Shown one piece after another: positions 1-11,873 of a DNA stretch of 64,000 nt (position 1 is its first letter; each line of letters begins with the position of its first letter). The notes beneath the pieces were generated by a model. It saw nothing but the letters and a program-made list of their open reading frames with translations, was not told the origin of the DNA and did not search any database. This DNA comes from Bettongia penicillata ogilbyi (Eukaryota; Chordata; Mammalia; Diprotodontia; Potoroidae), in NCBI GenBank assembly GCA_023548195.1, contig JAJHZJ010000221.1, positions 1 to 64,000 of the forward strand. Reading direction: 5' to 3'. A program made the position numbers and the translations under genes.

Positions 1-64
1 TGTTCCTCTTGTCCAGATCCCCTGCTCTCTTATAACAGTAGGAGGTAGTGTTCCTTCCAGTCTT

Positions 65-345
65 AAAACTGAGCCCAGGGGCTGTGCTCTTTTGTGAGTG
101 ACTATAAGCACTTTTTTCTATCCTGGAACTGTCACAAGTACACCTATTTCCCTTCAGCCACATATGTTAGCACCTCTCTTGGAACTATGACTAGTGTCCC
201 TTCTCTCCTGCAGCCACAGGCACTAGTGAGCCTCTTTACCTTGGAAGTAAGATCAGGGTCCCTACTCCCTTATGAAATAGCACAGATACTCCTCAAACTA
301 TGACCAGGGCTCCTGCTTCCCAGTAGCGTTGTCATCATTATTATA
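65..345. repeat. degenerate tandem repeat, about 57-bp unit
   Basis: Five diverged units begin near 65, 124, 181, 243 and 295 with variants of a 'ggaactatgac' start followed by a pyrimidine-rich stretch and a 'cagccacagg' type middle. Spacing is 52-62 bp. The family is not recognised; it could be part of an LTR or LINE untranslated region. Positions 1-64 hold nothing else I can name. Confidence 0.5.
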
Positions 346-569
346 TTGGCAAAGCCTACTCATGAGCACTGAATATTCTTCCAGCTATTTAAGTTATTCT
401 TTATTTCTTTAAGGAACATGTTGTGATGGAATCTACACAAGACTTCTGTGTAGGTGGTATTTTATATTTGTAATTAATTTTATTATATCATATTTTAATT
501 ATATTGTTAATTATTTGGAATGATTTTTTTACTATCATTGATTCTTGGGTTTTGTTAATATTATATATA

Positions 570-2045
570 AGTGATATTGGTTTTGAAGATTTATTTTGTA
601 GCCTGCAATCAGTTTTTGAGAATAGCTTATGGTGTGATACTGTTCTTTAAAAGTTTGATAGAATTGTTCTATGAATTCATAAGTAGCAGAGTGTGTGTGT
701 GTGTGTTTACTGATAGCTCCTTTACAACTAGATCTTTTTTGTTTTCTAAAAATGGATTATTTAAAGTCTCTATCTGATTATCTGATAACTTTAGTATTTT
801 ATAATTGTAAGTGACCCCTCTCTTTTGTGTTCAGTCATATTAGCTTCTAAGTGTGCATATTATGTTCCAATTATTTCTTTTTTTGTTTTGACATGATTTC
901 ATCTTATTTATTTATTATATTATTGATTTGATTTTCTACTGTCTTCTTTTTAATCAGTTAGCTGAAGGTCTGTCAATTTCATTAGTCTTGAAAAAGAACC
1001 AGCTTTTACTCTTATTTGTCACTTTTATGGATTTTTTTTATTTTCAAGTTATCTATTTCCCATCTGTTTTTTCCTTTCTCATTTGTTTGTTTGCTGGCTT
1101 ACTAATTTTTAAATACACATAAAGTTCATAAATTCTCTCTTTTCTATTTTGCTAATGAATGTTTGCAGGAATATAATTTCCCCTTCACCCCCAATAATTG
1201 CTTTAGCTGCATCATACCAATTTTGGTTTGATATTTCCTCACTTTTGTTTACATGGTTACTAATTCTTCCTCGGATTTCTTCTTTAACTACTTGTTATTT
1301 GATATTTCTTTGTTAATTCTCCATGTGGGTCTGTGTCTTTTGTTTGTAGTGCTTGATCCAACTTCTATTTTTACTGTGGTATGCTCCATTAAGGATGCAT
1401 TAACTCTTTCTGTCTTTTCACATTCTTTTCCATATCTGTTTCCTAGGACATGGTAATTATTTTTAAAGATCCATGTAGTGATAAGAAATATGTATAATCC
1501 TTTGTTTTCTCACTTAGAAGTCTTTTAATTCTAGATTTGTTCAGTTTCATATTTTCCCTTTTGCTTATCTTCCTGTTAGATTTACATGAAACTTATAAGA
1601 CATTATAAGAGAACCAGTGGTCTCTTGTCATTATTGTGTTATTGTGTATGTATTATTGGAGCTCAGATAATATTCTCTACATTGATTTGAATACTAATGC
1701 ATTTGGAGCATATAAGTTTATTATTGATATTGATTTGTTGATTTGTATTTCAACATAATATAGTTTTCTTGTTTATTCTTTTTAATTTTTCAGTGCTTAT
1801 TTTTGCTTTATCTGATAGCATATTGACAATTATTTTTTTTTAGGATTCCTTTGATAGACAGTAATTTTTCCATCCCTTTAGTTTTACATTATGTATGTCT
1901 TTGTTTATTAAATGTATTTTTTGTAAGTAACAGACTGTGAGAATTTCTTTTCTTATTCAATCCATCACTCTCTTTAATTTTATTGAATTATTCAATCCAT
2001 TCACTTTTAACATTATGAGTTAAATTTATATTTTACTTTATCTGT
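570..2045 (-). mobile_element. old L1 ORF2 fragment (antisense)
   Basis: The plus strand reads as the complement of L1 ORF2. Stretches near 590-610, 640-690 and 950-1010 parallel the better preserved ORF2 copy at 17305, 18035 and 18360. The segment near 1910-2040 parallels the start of the endonuclease domain at 18620-18720. Order along the DNA matches a single minus-strand L1 running from reverse transcriptase back toward endonuclease. Many stops and indels are present, so this is a relic. Confidence 0.65.
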
Positions 2046-2084
2046 CTCTAATCTTTTTTTAAAACTATGGCCACCTTCTACTGT

Positions 2085-2600
2085 TAACATAGTATGATGC
2101 TTTTTCTTTTTTTCTCCACTTAATAATATTTTTCCAATTACACACAACGATGGTTTTTAACTAGATTTTGAATTCCATTTTTTTCCTTCCTTCTTCTTCC
2201 CTTTCTTCAAGACAATATACAATCTAATATAAGCTATACTTGTACCATCATATTAAATATATTTCCACATTAATCATATTGCAGAAAAAGAATCAGATCA
2301 AAAGGGAAAAACCATGAGAAAGAAAAGAGAGAGAGAGAGATCTGCATTCTTTCTCTCGATGTGGACAGCATTTTCCATCATGAGTCCCTTGGAATTGTCT
2401 TAGATCATTGTATTGCTGAGAAGAGCTAAGTCTGTCAAAATTGGTCATTGCTCAATGTTGCTGCTGCTGTGTATAATATTCTGATTGTACTCACTTCATT
2501 CAGCATCAGTTCATGTAATTCTTTCTAGGTTTTTCTGAAAGCTGCCTGCTCATCATTTCTTACAGAATAATAGTATTGATATTCTTTCTTTTACTTTCTT
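2085..2600 (-). mobile_element. L1 3' end and 3' UTR (antisense)
   Basis: The block 'ttttgaattcc ... aagggaaaaaccatgagaaa' and the following 'ttcagcatcagttcatgtaattctttc' type sequence match the L1 3' region seen at 15700-15820 and 48600-48770. It carries a short GA run at 2324-2340. It is a 5'-truncated insertion on the minus strand. Confidence 0.65.
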
Positions 2601-2604
2601 TTAA

Positions 2605-4085
2605 TCTTTTCTTATGATGGTCTTGTGCCCACTGGCTCTCTTCCCTTTACCATGGACCCTATCTTCTCATTTGTTACCTTTTTCCTTTTAACTTTTGTTC
2701 ATGAATCTTTTCTCTCCATGCTATTATTGGTTATATATTTCTTCCCTTTCTTTCCTCTCAATTTTCCAAGTAGATTCCACCTTCCTTTTCTTACCCTTTA
2801 TCTAGTCCTATTCATTACTTTATAAAATTTCATTTTTATGCCACTTTCCAAAAAGGATTTAGCTCTGTCTTCATTATCCATGTTCTCTTTGTGTGTATTC
2901 TAGACTCTAATTCTATGTTTCACAACTCCTGTAATTATTTTACTTCTGCCTTTTCTCTTGCATCCCATCAAAGCTTCCAAGGTAAGTACTCAGCTCTTCT
3001 TTCTACATTCTTTCCACCACTGCCTTACAGGGCTTGCCCCACAGATTCCTCCTTTTTATTATGCTTCTATCTCAGAACAATGCCAATTCATACAGATGTC
3101 AGAGAGGACAGTGGTCCATAGTAGGTCCCTCCCCAACCATGTCCTTTATTGTGCAGCCCACCATTGATCTATATTTTCACCTATTTTTTTTCCCACATTT
3201 GCCTTGCAATATTTTCCTTGTGTCCACACTTTTCCATTCCTCTAAATACAGTTGCCTCCAGGGATTCAATTTCCTCTTCCCAGTATAGGACACATAGGCT
3301 TTTCATACACCAAATCTCCCAGACCTCCTCCAATATAAGATCTCCCTTTATCAACCATATCTTTTCACACATAGAAGTATTCATCATTGGAATTCCCCCT
3401 CACCACCAGAGTAAGGTCTCCTTCATTTCCCTACCCCTTTTCAAACTTTCCCTCTTCTTCCACACCCACTCTCCCATAGACTCTTCTTTTTCTGAGACCG
3501 CAAAAGTCACCTTCTCCTTTCTGTTAGCCCTTGATTTGACCCCAGGGAATCACCCATCCCTTCCTTTCATGTAGGTTCAACATGGATGAGTGTGTCCTCC
3601 AAGGCTTTCTCCTCTTCCCTCTTAATTTTTCCCTCCATACTACTTAACTTGGTTCATGCAAGCAAGCCAGCAAGCCCATCATAGCAGCTCCCATGAATTC
3701 AGTAAATCCTCAGTCCATGTAAGCAATCTCTTGGGGAAACCTCATTTTTCAAGGTATCTCTTCTGTAATCCCCTTTTCTTACCCATTCAATCATTCCTTT
3801 GTACCTCATCCCCAGTTGATTACAAGAGCCTCTCCCTTCCTCTTATCTCACTCCGCCTCAATCCATTCCACCCTCAACTACCACAGTGATCTTAACAATG
3901 TGTTTTGTAATTACAGTACGTATGTTGTTTGTTTCTTTTTGGGTTTTTTTTGGACATAAGACAACAAACTACAGTATAGTGTAAATATAATTTTATTATG
4001 CACTAGAAAACCAAAAACTTTGTAAGACTCACTTTATTGTGATATTTGCATTATTGCAGTTGTCTGGAACTGAACCCACAATATC
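2605..4085. other. pyrimidine-rich stretch without recognised gene
   Basis: The plus strand is C/T-rich and contains an open frame of 141 codons at 3149-3574. That frame has no recognisable domain and its composition follows the base bias, so I do not call it a gene. Confidence 0.4.
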
Positions 4086-4090
4086 TCTGA

Positions 4091-5540
4091 GGTTGGTTGG
4101 TTGGTTGGTTGTTGTCCTTCATCTTCTAAGAGGACCAAAATGACATCACCATTGTAAAGTGAAATTTCAGTGTGTCTGGCTGTGACTGATCAGACCACTA
4201 TGAGCTCAGAATGCTCTACTACAGGTTGGGCACAGATAGTTCGTTTGAATATTTGGGGTGGATATATCCCAAATTTGTGCATCCTATATTTACTTTGTGC
4301 TGTCTCAATTCTGCTTTGCTCAAAGAGCACAGCACCTTTCCTTATGTGGGCATGCCATGCTGAACGGTCCTGAGTCAGTGTCTCCCATGTTGCACAGTCA
4401 AATCCAGAGTTCTTGAGAGTGTCCTTGTATAGTTTCTTCTGACCACTATGTGATCGCCAGCCTCATGCAAGTTCTCCATAAAATAGTCTTTTTGGCAAGC
4501 ATACATTTTGCATTTGAACAACATGACCAGCCCATGAGAGTTATGCTCTCTGAAGCATAGTTTGAATATTTGGCAGTTCAGTTCAAGCAGGGACTTCAGT
4601 TCTGGTACCTTATCATGCCAGGTGATCTTCAGAATATCCCTAAGACAGTTCAAATGGAAGTGATTCAGTTTGCTGACATGGGGCTGGTAGATTGTCCATG
4701 TTTCACAAGCATATAACAATGAGGTCAGCACAGTGGCTCTATAGACCTTCAGTTTGGTAGTCAGTCTAATACCTCTTTTCTTTCAAACCTTCCTTCTGAG
4801 TCTCCCAAACACCGAGCTAGCTCTGGCAATGCATGCATCAACCTCATGATCAATGTGTACATCCCTGGAAAGTACACTAGCAAGGTAAGTGAACTTATCC
4901 ACAGCATTCAAAACTTCTCCATTTGTTGTGACTGATGGTTCCACATATGGATGGTGTGATGGTAGCTGATGGAGCACCTGTGTTTTCTTGGTGTTAATTA
5001 TTAGGCCAAAATTAGCACAGGCAGTAGAGAATTAATCCATACTGTGTTGCATCTCAGCTTCAAAGGCTGCATTGAGTGCACAATCATCTGCAAACAGAAA
5101 ATCATGCGCCAACACTCCCTCCACTTTGGTCTTGGCTTGTAGCCTTTTCAAACTGAAGAACTTACCATCGGTATGGTAGTTGACCTTGATGCCATGTTCA
5201 TCTTCATTGGCTGAAAACATTATGCTAAAAAGCATGGGAGCAAGCACACAGCCCTATTTTACTCCACTGGTGACTGGGAAGGCATGAGAGCAAACATGCC
5301 ATCATGAAACTGACATACAATATTGATGAACTTCTCCAGGCAACCAAATTTTGACACAATTTTCCATAAGCATTCATAAGCACAGTGTCAAAGTCCTTGG
5401 TCAGATCCACAAACATTGTTTACAGACCTCTGTTCTGTTCCTGGCATTTCTCTTGGAGTTGTCCAGCAGCAAACACCATATCAACTGTTCCTCAGCCCTT
5501 TCTGAAGCCACACTGTACTGGCAAAATTCTAGAACATATT
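4091..5540 (-). mobile_element. RTE-clade LINE, 5'-truncated, decayed reverse transcriptase
   Basis: Minus-strand frames in order give the upstream RT region (about 5530-5420), motif A 'VDLTKDFDT' near 5410, the catalytic box 'LFADDCALNA' near 5090, 'VDKFTYLASVLSR' near 4890 and 'LLYACETWT' near 4715. This order and wording are typical of the RTE clade. The 3' end is a (CCAA)n-type tail, seen as GTTG repeats at 4091-4112, which fits RTE elements that end in short tandem repeats rather than poly(A). Several frameshifts and stops make it non-functional although the FADD box is retained. The 5' part, including endonuclease, is missing. Confidence 0.8.
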
Positions 5541-5554
5541 AAAGGGATTTTTTT

Positions 5555-5690
5555 GCCATACGAAAATGAAGAAAATAAGACCCATAGATGTTACAGTCAC
5601 CAAGGTAACATGTATCAGAGGTGGAATTTGAAACTAGGTCTTTTGCAGCCTCCTTCCTACCTCTCACCAAGGAGTTGTCTGCTACTGTGA
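5555..5690 (-). mobile_element. CORE-SINE/MIR-like relic
   Basis: 'gttacagtcaccaaggtaac' followed by 'gtggaatttgaaactaggtc' reads like the complement of a tRNA-derived SINE head and core. It is short and diverged. 5700-6285 holds nothing I can name. Confidence 0.35.
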
Positions 5691-6289
5691 CTGTCAGGTA
5701 ATCCACATTAGTCTTCTCTGGAGCATGAAAAGCTGTTCATCCTTAAAAGATGCTGCATGGGAAGACCCTTCTATCTACTAGAGTGCTGGAATCAGTGCAT
5801 CTTCTGCTGGTCTTCTGTAGCATTTTTTATACCTTCTAACTTTCAAGATGCATAGAATGAATCCAGGCACACTTATTAATTTCTATTCTTTGATTTCCAC
5901 TTTCTTGGAACCTTTTCCATTTATATAAAACATAACCTTTCCCCCCTCTGATGAAATATTTATTTTCTCCTTCTTGACAGATAATTTAAAAACAGAAAAG
6001 TGGCAATTTTATTGACTATAAAATGGGGATAAGCATGTTAATCATCATATTTTTAAAAGGGGAAAAATTATGGTGGCATGAGATTGCTACTTGAATTGGG
6101 TGTGGAACTGGAGAAAATCACATAATACAGGGAGAACATTTTGTGTTTCATTGCTTAAATTGATATCTCTAAATATATAATTTTCCTTTTTCTCAAGTAT
6201 AGATGTGCTGATTTTGTCTGGATCTGGGGTTTCAATAATACATGATGGGATTTCTGGAGCAGAACCTCCCTGTAAAAGTACAGTTTATA

Positions 6290-7020
6290 GAATCATAGAT
6301 CTATAACTGGCAGGAATCTTAAAGGTTCTCAGAATAATCTCCTCCTTTTGGAGTTCCAAGGAGATTGTGACTTATCCACAACCATACAAGTAAGAAGCAT
6401 CAGAGATAAGATTTTGTAATGTTAAGGGAATTTGAAAATCTTCCCTGCCCTTTAATAGGCCCATGTGACCTGCTGTGAGCTCTGGTCCAGCCCACAGCCT
6501 GGGTCACATTAAGCCCATGATGGGAAGAGCTTTCTGAATGGGTGGAGCAGAAAGGCTGCAGTAGGAAGAGAAATGAGGTGGAGCTGAGAGAGAGACAAAA
6601 GGCAGAGCAGAGCAGAGCAGCTAGACTGGATGAGAGAGGGATATTTTGCCTAAGGGAGCTTGTTTATGGGGAGGCTTGATGGAGGGAAGGCTTGGGGATG
6701 GTGATCTTCCCTCTATTGGTAGTGTGTACAGATTTCCTTATTACCATGCTGGAATTAGTTTTCTGGTATCTGAACAAATATTTTAGTTTCATCTTTGAGG
6801 AAGAGAGTTTATATTTTGCAAATGCACCTACCTATCCATAGCAGCTGCTGTGGGTATCACATTATCCCACAAATTTGAACCTAGATCCTCCAGATTCAGA
6901 GCTAGGGATCCCTGTAACGCTAACACAAGCTCAGAGAGCTGCCTAGAGTACTTAGAAGTTAAGTTGGTCATCTGGGTCCACAACTAATATGTGTCGGAGG
7001 TAGAACTCACCATGCCACCT
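6290..7020 (-). mobile_element. MIR3/L3-type SINE relic split by a solo LTR
   Basis: The left part 6290-6414 begins with 'gaatcatagatctata' and runs to 'cagagataagattt'. The right part resumes at 6872 with 'aatttgaacctagatcctcc'. Joined in thought, they follow the antisense order of a MIR3-type SINE, so the LTR at 6415-6871 lies inside it. Confidence 0.55.
6415..6871 (+). mobile_element. solo LTR of an endogenous retrovirus
   Basis: The 457-bp block starts TGTAATG and ends CCCACA, giving the retroviral TG...CA termini. It is flanked by 5-bp near-duplicates, GATTT at 6410-6414 and AATTT at 6872-6876, and interrupts an older SINE. The region near 6735-6790 matches the LTR at 43549-44042 (opposite strand), including the stretch around a polyadenylation signal, decayed here to AACAAA. 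No internal retroviral sequence is present, so it is a solitary LTR. Confidence 0.7.
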
Positions 7021-7683
7021 TAGCCATATTATAATTTAGGAGGAAATTCAACAGTATCCACAAAATCGTTCTCAATTTCCTTCCCTCTTATCTTAAAGTC
7101 AACATGACATCAATGGGAGTGCCATTAATTAGAAATGGAGAGGATCTGTAAAGATTTTTATACAACAAACTATTTTGACCATTAAGGACAGGGATATAAT
7201 TGAACCATTAAAACAGAGACTTGGATAAATGTTTGTAGAGTAGGCAGAAATGGTCCTGAAGAGAACCATGATTGGGAAAATAGCCCAATAGGTACAGAGG
7301 CAAAATCCAAGCTGAAGGAAATACACATGTATGCAATGAGGGGCCAATATGCAAGGTAGCTGAAGTATGGTGAGCTTCCAAAGGTGAAAAAAAAAAAACA
7401 AAACATGGACTGATTTAATTCCTTCCCTCCTAAAAATATGTGCTCTGGACCCATCATCTCTCTTTTGGGAGATGAATGGCAGGTTTCATCTTGAGTCTTT
7501 TGGAATCATAGTTGCTCTTTATATTAGAGTTCATCCAAAGTTATTACTTTTTACGTTATTGCTATTATTGAATAAATTGCTCTCTTAGTTCTGTTCACTT
7601 CACTTTGAATATATTCATAAAAGTCTCCCCAGGTTTTTGTGACGCTATCTCCTTCATCATTTCCTAAAGCATAATAATATTCT
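7020..7683. other. no recognised gene
   Basis: Two overlapping minus-strand open frames of about 90 codons near 7129-7457 are Phe-rich and show no domain. I see no repeat I can name. Confidence 0.3.
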
Positions 7684-7745
7684 CTCTACTTCTCCCTCTC
7701 CCTCTCTCTCTTTTCTCTCTCTCTTTCTGTCTCTCTCTCTCTCCA
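7684..7745. repeat. (CT)n microsatellite
   Basis: Interrupted CT/TCTC runs, followed by short alternating GT and CA runs to about 7812. Confidence 0.85.
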
Positions 7746-7899
7746 CATGCATAAACATACATTTATATGTACGTATGTGTGTGTGTTTATTTACCCACAC
7801 ACCCACATACCATAACTTACTCAGACTTTCCTCAATTCATAGGCACCCTGGAGTTTCCAATTTGTTACCACCACAAAAGTAAGCATTAATAATATTTAG

Positions 7900-8145
7900 A
7901 GACACCTAGGTGGTTCAGTAGATAGAGGTAGTAGAATCAGGAAAATCTGACAGGGTTCAAATCCAGCCTCCGACACTTAACCAGCCATGTGACCACAGAC
8001 AAGTCACTTAACTGCCTCATTTTTCTCAACTTTAAAATAGGGATAATAATAGCACCATTATCTCTCAGGGTTGTTGCGAGAATCAAATGAGATATCTGTA
8101 AAGTACTTAGCAAAGTGTCTGGTACATAGTAGGAACTTTTTAAGA
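7900..8145 (+). mobile_element. CORE-SINE (MIR-like), tRNA-derived
   Basis: The head carries an A-box-like 'ggtggttcagtagataga' and a B box 'gggttcaaatccagcc'. The core 'gtcacttaactgcctcat' and 'gggataataatagcacc' follows, and the tail 'gtctggtacatagtagg' is L2-like. This is the MIR-type order of tRNA head, core and LINE-derived tail. Confidence 0.7.
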
Positions 8146-8149
8146 CCTT

Positions 8150-9830
8150 ATTCCTTTTATCCTGTGTAGTTGCTACTACACTATTTAACTTATAAATTTA
8201 ACCTAGTTCCTTATATATAATCTTTGTCAGAGAAATTTGCTGCAGATTTTTTCTCCTTAAGGATCTTTACCAGATAACATGACTAGTTTTTTAATAAAAA
8301 ATATCAAGTTATTATACATACTTTTAAGATTTAGTCCCTACTTTTTACTATTGTGATCTAGTTTTCCTCTTCATTTTGTATGAATTAGTGAGACTGTACT
8401 GTGTTAGGAATTACTCATTTGAATAAGAGAATCTTTTCAGTGAATTTTGATTGTATAAAGCACAGGGAAAAGTTTTATATGATTAAGTCAATCCTTTCTG
8501 TACAGTGGCGGCAATGATTTCAGTACATTATTACATTGTATTTATCCACTCTATTCAATTTACAAATATGACATCTCTCAAATAATTCTCTATTTTAAAA
8601 ATAAAAAATTAAATTAAAGCCCAGTTAATATTAAAATTTTTAATACAAACTCAAACATCATCTTGTAAAATGGTACTCCAAAAGAATTAAAATGGTTTTT
8701 GAAGCATGACCTCTCACCCAGTATTTTGTTCCTTATTAACATTTCCCAGTACTTGATTAAAGACTCTAATTCTTGTACATTTTGATCATTTCTCATGAGT
8801 ATTCTTTTTATGAGTGGCATTAGGTTTCATTTATTTTTCTTTGCAAGATTTTTGCCTGGAACTTAAGGCTAAAATTGCAGTTCCTTTAGGAAGTAAAAAA
8901 TTGCATTTAGTCCCACGAAATAGTAACTTTGTTTCCTTTTCCCCAAGGGACATTTGACATAGTTTCAATTCCTTTCAAATTTCTGAAATGAATTCCAATT
9001 GTGTACATGGAAATGTAACCTCCTTAGCCATTTCCCTATTGAAATCAATTTTATCTAGTAGCCTGTTAGTTGTTAAACTTCACTTGACACACTGCTATCT
9101 TCAGTGATGCTGATCTGGACTTTGATCAAGCTACATATACTACTTGTTAGGTATAGACATGATGTTCATTGTTAAAACATACCACCTTGTTTCTGTGGAT
9201 TCCATTCATTTTTGAGATGGATGATTCATGGTGCCAACTTTTGAAAGATAAAGAAAACTCGTTAGTTTGTATTTCTGTCATTCAGAGTCTAAAAACATAC
9301 ATATTTTTGTATTTCCTTCTGTGTGAAATTTTGCTATAAAGTCAAGACTTTTGAGATAGTGTTTCCCTTTTAAATAGGTATTTTACAAAATAGTTGAATG
9401 ATTATGTTGGAGTTATTGAACATAAAAGCAGCAACTGTAGGCTACTCTTAATGGTCCTGCGTGGGTAGGTTTCTTCACAGATGCCAAGTAACCATTAAGT
9501 GACCATTAAAGCAGAGACTCTACAAGCTCAAGTTCTAATGATAGTGCAGCCATAGAGTTCTGGGAAATAACAGGCAAGTGCAAAGCCATCTGGTAAGGAT
9601 GGGATGGGGAAAAGTGTCAAGCTGACCCAGAAGCTAAGAGGCCGAATCTTGAAGAGCTCAGTAAATACAGAGGGCTACTCTTTCCCTCCTGGTTCCCTTC
9701 TTTTCAAAGTTATTCTGAAACAAATATGAGTCATGTTTCCTGTAGTGGTATTCATTGTATTCTGCTATACTCACTCCAGGTGCATCATGTCATGCTAGCA
9801 TTGCTTTCAAAAAAACCTGATGACAAAGAT
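8150..9830. other. no recognised gene or repeat
   Basis: AT-rich sequence without a long open frame. I see no support for an exon or a known element here. Confidence 0.3.
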
Positions 9831-9834
9831 GGGA

Positions 9835-11425
9835 TGCAGTCTGATCTAGTACGAACAATCCTAGATTTGGATTCAGAAGACCTGAGTTCAAAGATGGCCA
9901 TTGCCCCTTGCTACCTGTGTGATCCTGAGCAAATCCTTTAACCTCAATTTGACCTCAATTTTCAAATCTATAAAATAAGATGTGGGGTGGGAGTGAATGG
10001 CCTCTAAGGTAACTTTTTTAAAAAATTTATTTTGTTTTCAATGTTCATTTCCACAAATTTTGAGTTCCAAATTTTCTCCCCATCTCTCCCTTCCCCCACC
10101 CCAAAATGCCAAGCATTCTAATTACCCCTACCACCAATCTGCCCTCCCTGCTAACATCCCTCCCTTCCCTTATCCCCATCTTCTCTCTTGTCTTCTATTT
10201 CTTATTTCCCAGTTGTATGCAAAAACAATTCTCAACATTTGTTCCTAAAACTTTGAGTTCCAACTTCTCTTCCTTCCTCCCTCCTCACCCATCCCCACTG
10301 AGAAAGCAAGCAATTCAATATAGGCTATAGATATGTAATTTTAGAAATGACTTCCATAATAGTCATGTTGTGTAAGGCTAAGTATATTTCCCTCCATCCT
10401 ATCCTGCCCCCATTTCTTCTATTCTTTCTTTTGACCTTGTCCTTCCCCAAGACTGTTTACTTCTAATTGCTCCCTCCTCCCATTTGCCTTCCCTTCCAAC
10501 ATCCCCCCACCCTGTTTATCCCCTTCTCCCCAGCTTTCCTGTAGTGTAAGATAGATTTTCCTACCAAATTGAGTGTGCATGTTATTTCTTCCCTGAGCCA
10601 AATGTGATGAGAGTAAGCTTCATTTTTTGCCTCTCACTTCCCCCCTTTTCCCTTCCATTGGAAAAGCTTTCTCTTGCCTCTTTTATGAGAGATTCAGAAG
10701 CCTTGACTTTTATGTCTTCCCCTGATGGTAAACATTGTCCTTCCTTATCAGAAAGGGTAAGAGAGAATACTTGTTCACCAAGAAAGTAACCTTCTATAGT
10801 CTTATTTTTTTCCCTTTTTTGGACATTTTCCCAACCAGTTACTTGACTTTTGGGTCCTTTGTCAAGAGTAGGGTGTACTCTGGGAATCTGTAAGATCTTA
10901 GTTCCTCTAAGGTGTCACAATCAAGGGAGAGGAATTTACTCCTCAGGGACCTCCAGCTCTGTCATGCCCCAAGACAGTGCCCAGGCCTGAGATTCAGATC
11001 AACTGGTCAATTCTTCCCAGGACTTAAGGCACTGGTGGCTCTGGCTCTGGTTGAAAAAGCCCTTTCGTTGACCTTTGGTACCTGTGGGTTAAGGGATCTG
11101 TGAACTGCTACTGCTGCTGAGATTCTGTCCCCAAAGCCTGCCCAGTCCTGCTCCTCTTGGTGCTATGCTGCCAAGGCTAGGCTGGGGTCCTCTCCATGTC
11201 TGGTGCAACACAACTTTACCATTGGCCTTCCAGGTCACCCTGGGCTGGAAATCTCCTCCACTCCATTGTTCTGTGGCTTCTGCTGCTCCAGAATTTGTGA
11301 AGAGTTGCTCTTTACAGGTATTTTATGAACTGTGGGGGAAGATCTAGGGTATGTGCATCTTTCTACTCCACCATCTTGACTCTAAGGTCACTTCTAATGC
11401 TAAATCTATTATCCTGTGATCTCAA
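9835..11425 (+). mobile_element. MIR3-type SINE split by HAL1
   Basis: The head 'ctagatttggattcagaagacctgag' and 'gtgtgatcctgagcaaatcc' lie at 9835-9950. The L3-like tail 'ggcctctaaggt' stops at 10015 and resumes at 11380 as 'ctctaaggtcacttctaatgc' and 'tatcctgtgatc'. The 14-bp sequence CTCTAAGGTMACTT occurs on both sides of the interrupting HAL1, with one mismatch. Confidence 0.65.
10016..11379 (-). mobile_element. HAL1 (half-L1) copy with large internal deletion
   Basis: From the low end, 10016-10692 is the HAL1 3' UTR in antisense and parallels 35330-35998. At 10692/10693 the sequence jumps into the ORF1 amino-terminal region, with an initiator at 10826 reading MPKKGKK, and then the 5' UTR to 11379. 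The 5' end carries 'ctccaccatcttga', the complement of the CAAGATGG motif seen at other HAL1 starts. Compared with the copy at 35295-38122, about 1.27 kb covering most of ORF1 is absent. Target-site duplication: 10002-10015 and 11380-11393. Confidence 0.75.
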
Positions 11426-11429
11426 ACTA

Positions 11430-11590
11430 AGAACAAATTATTTAATCCATCCAATAAGTATTGATTAAACTCTGTGCCAGGTACCGTGCTAAGTAGTGAA
11501 GATGCAAAGATAGAAACAAAAGTTTCTGTATTTAAGGAGCTTACAATCACACAGAAGAGACAACATGTACACCTGTTGTTTTGAAAAGTA
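11430..11590 (+). repeat. ancient mammalian interspersed repeat, family not named
   Basis: 'ctctgtgccaggtaccgtgctaag' and 'aaggagcttacaatc' belong to a widespread old repeat also seen at 32410-32560, 47965-48130, 49510-49860 and 51935-52085. I do not assign a family name. Confidence 0.45.
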
Positions 11591-11873
11591 TTAGCAGGTG
11601 GAACCAAGATGTTGAAGTAAAGCAGAGACTTGCTAGAGTTCTCCTCCCAAGCCCAGCCAAATATCTGTAAAAAATTACTATAAACAAATTCTGGAGCTGC
11701 AGAACCCACAGAATGATGGAGTGAAACAAATCTCCAGGCAAAGATAGGCTGGAAGGTCAACAGGAAGCACCTATCACACTGTGATGGACAGATAGGACCT
11801 GAGCAGGCCTGGAGTGGGGGGAGGGGACTGAATCTCTGGCCCTTGTGGTGGTTTCACATTTTACACCCCTAAA

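Noticed and set aside
3149..3574. 141-codon plus-strand open frame
   Set aside because: It lies in C/T-rich DNA, is rich in Ser, Phe, His and Pro as expected from that bias, overlaps other frames, and has no recognisable domain.
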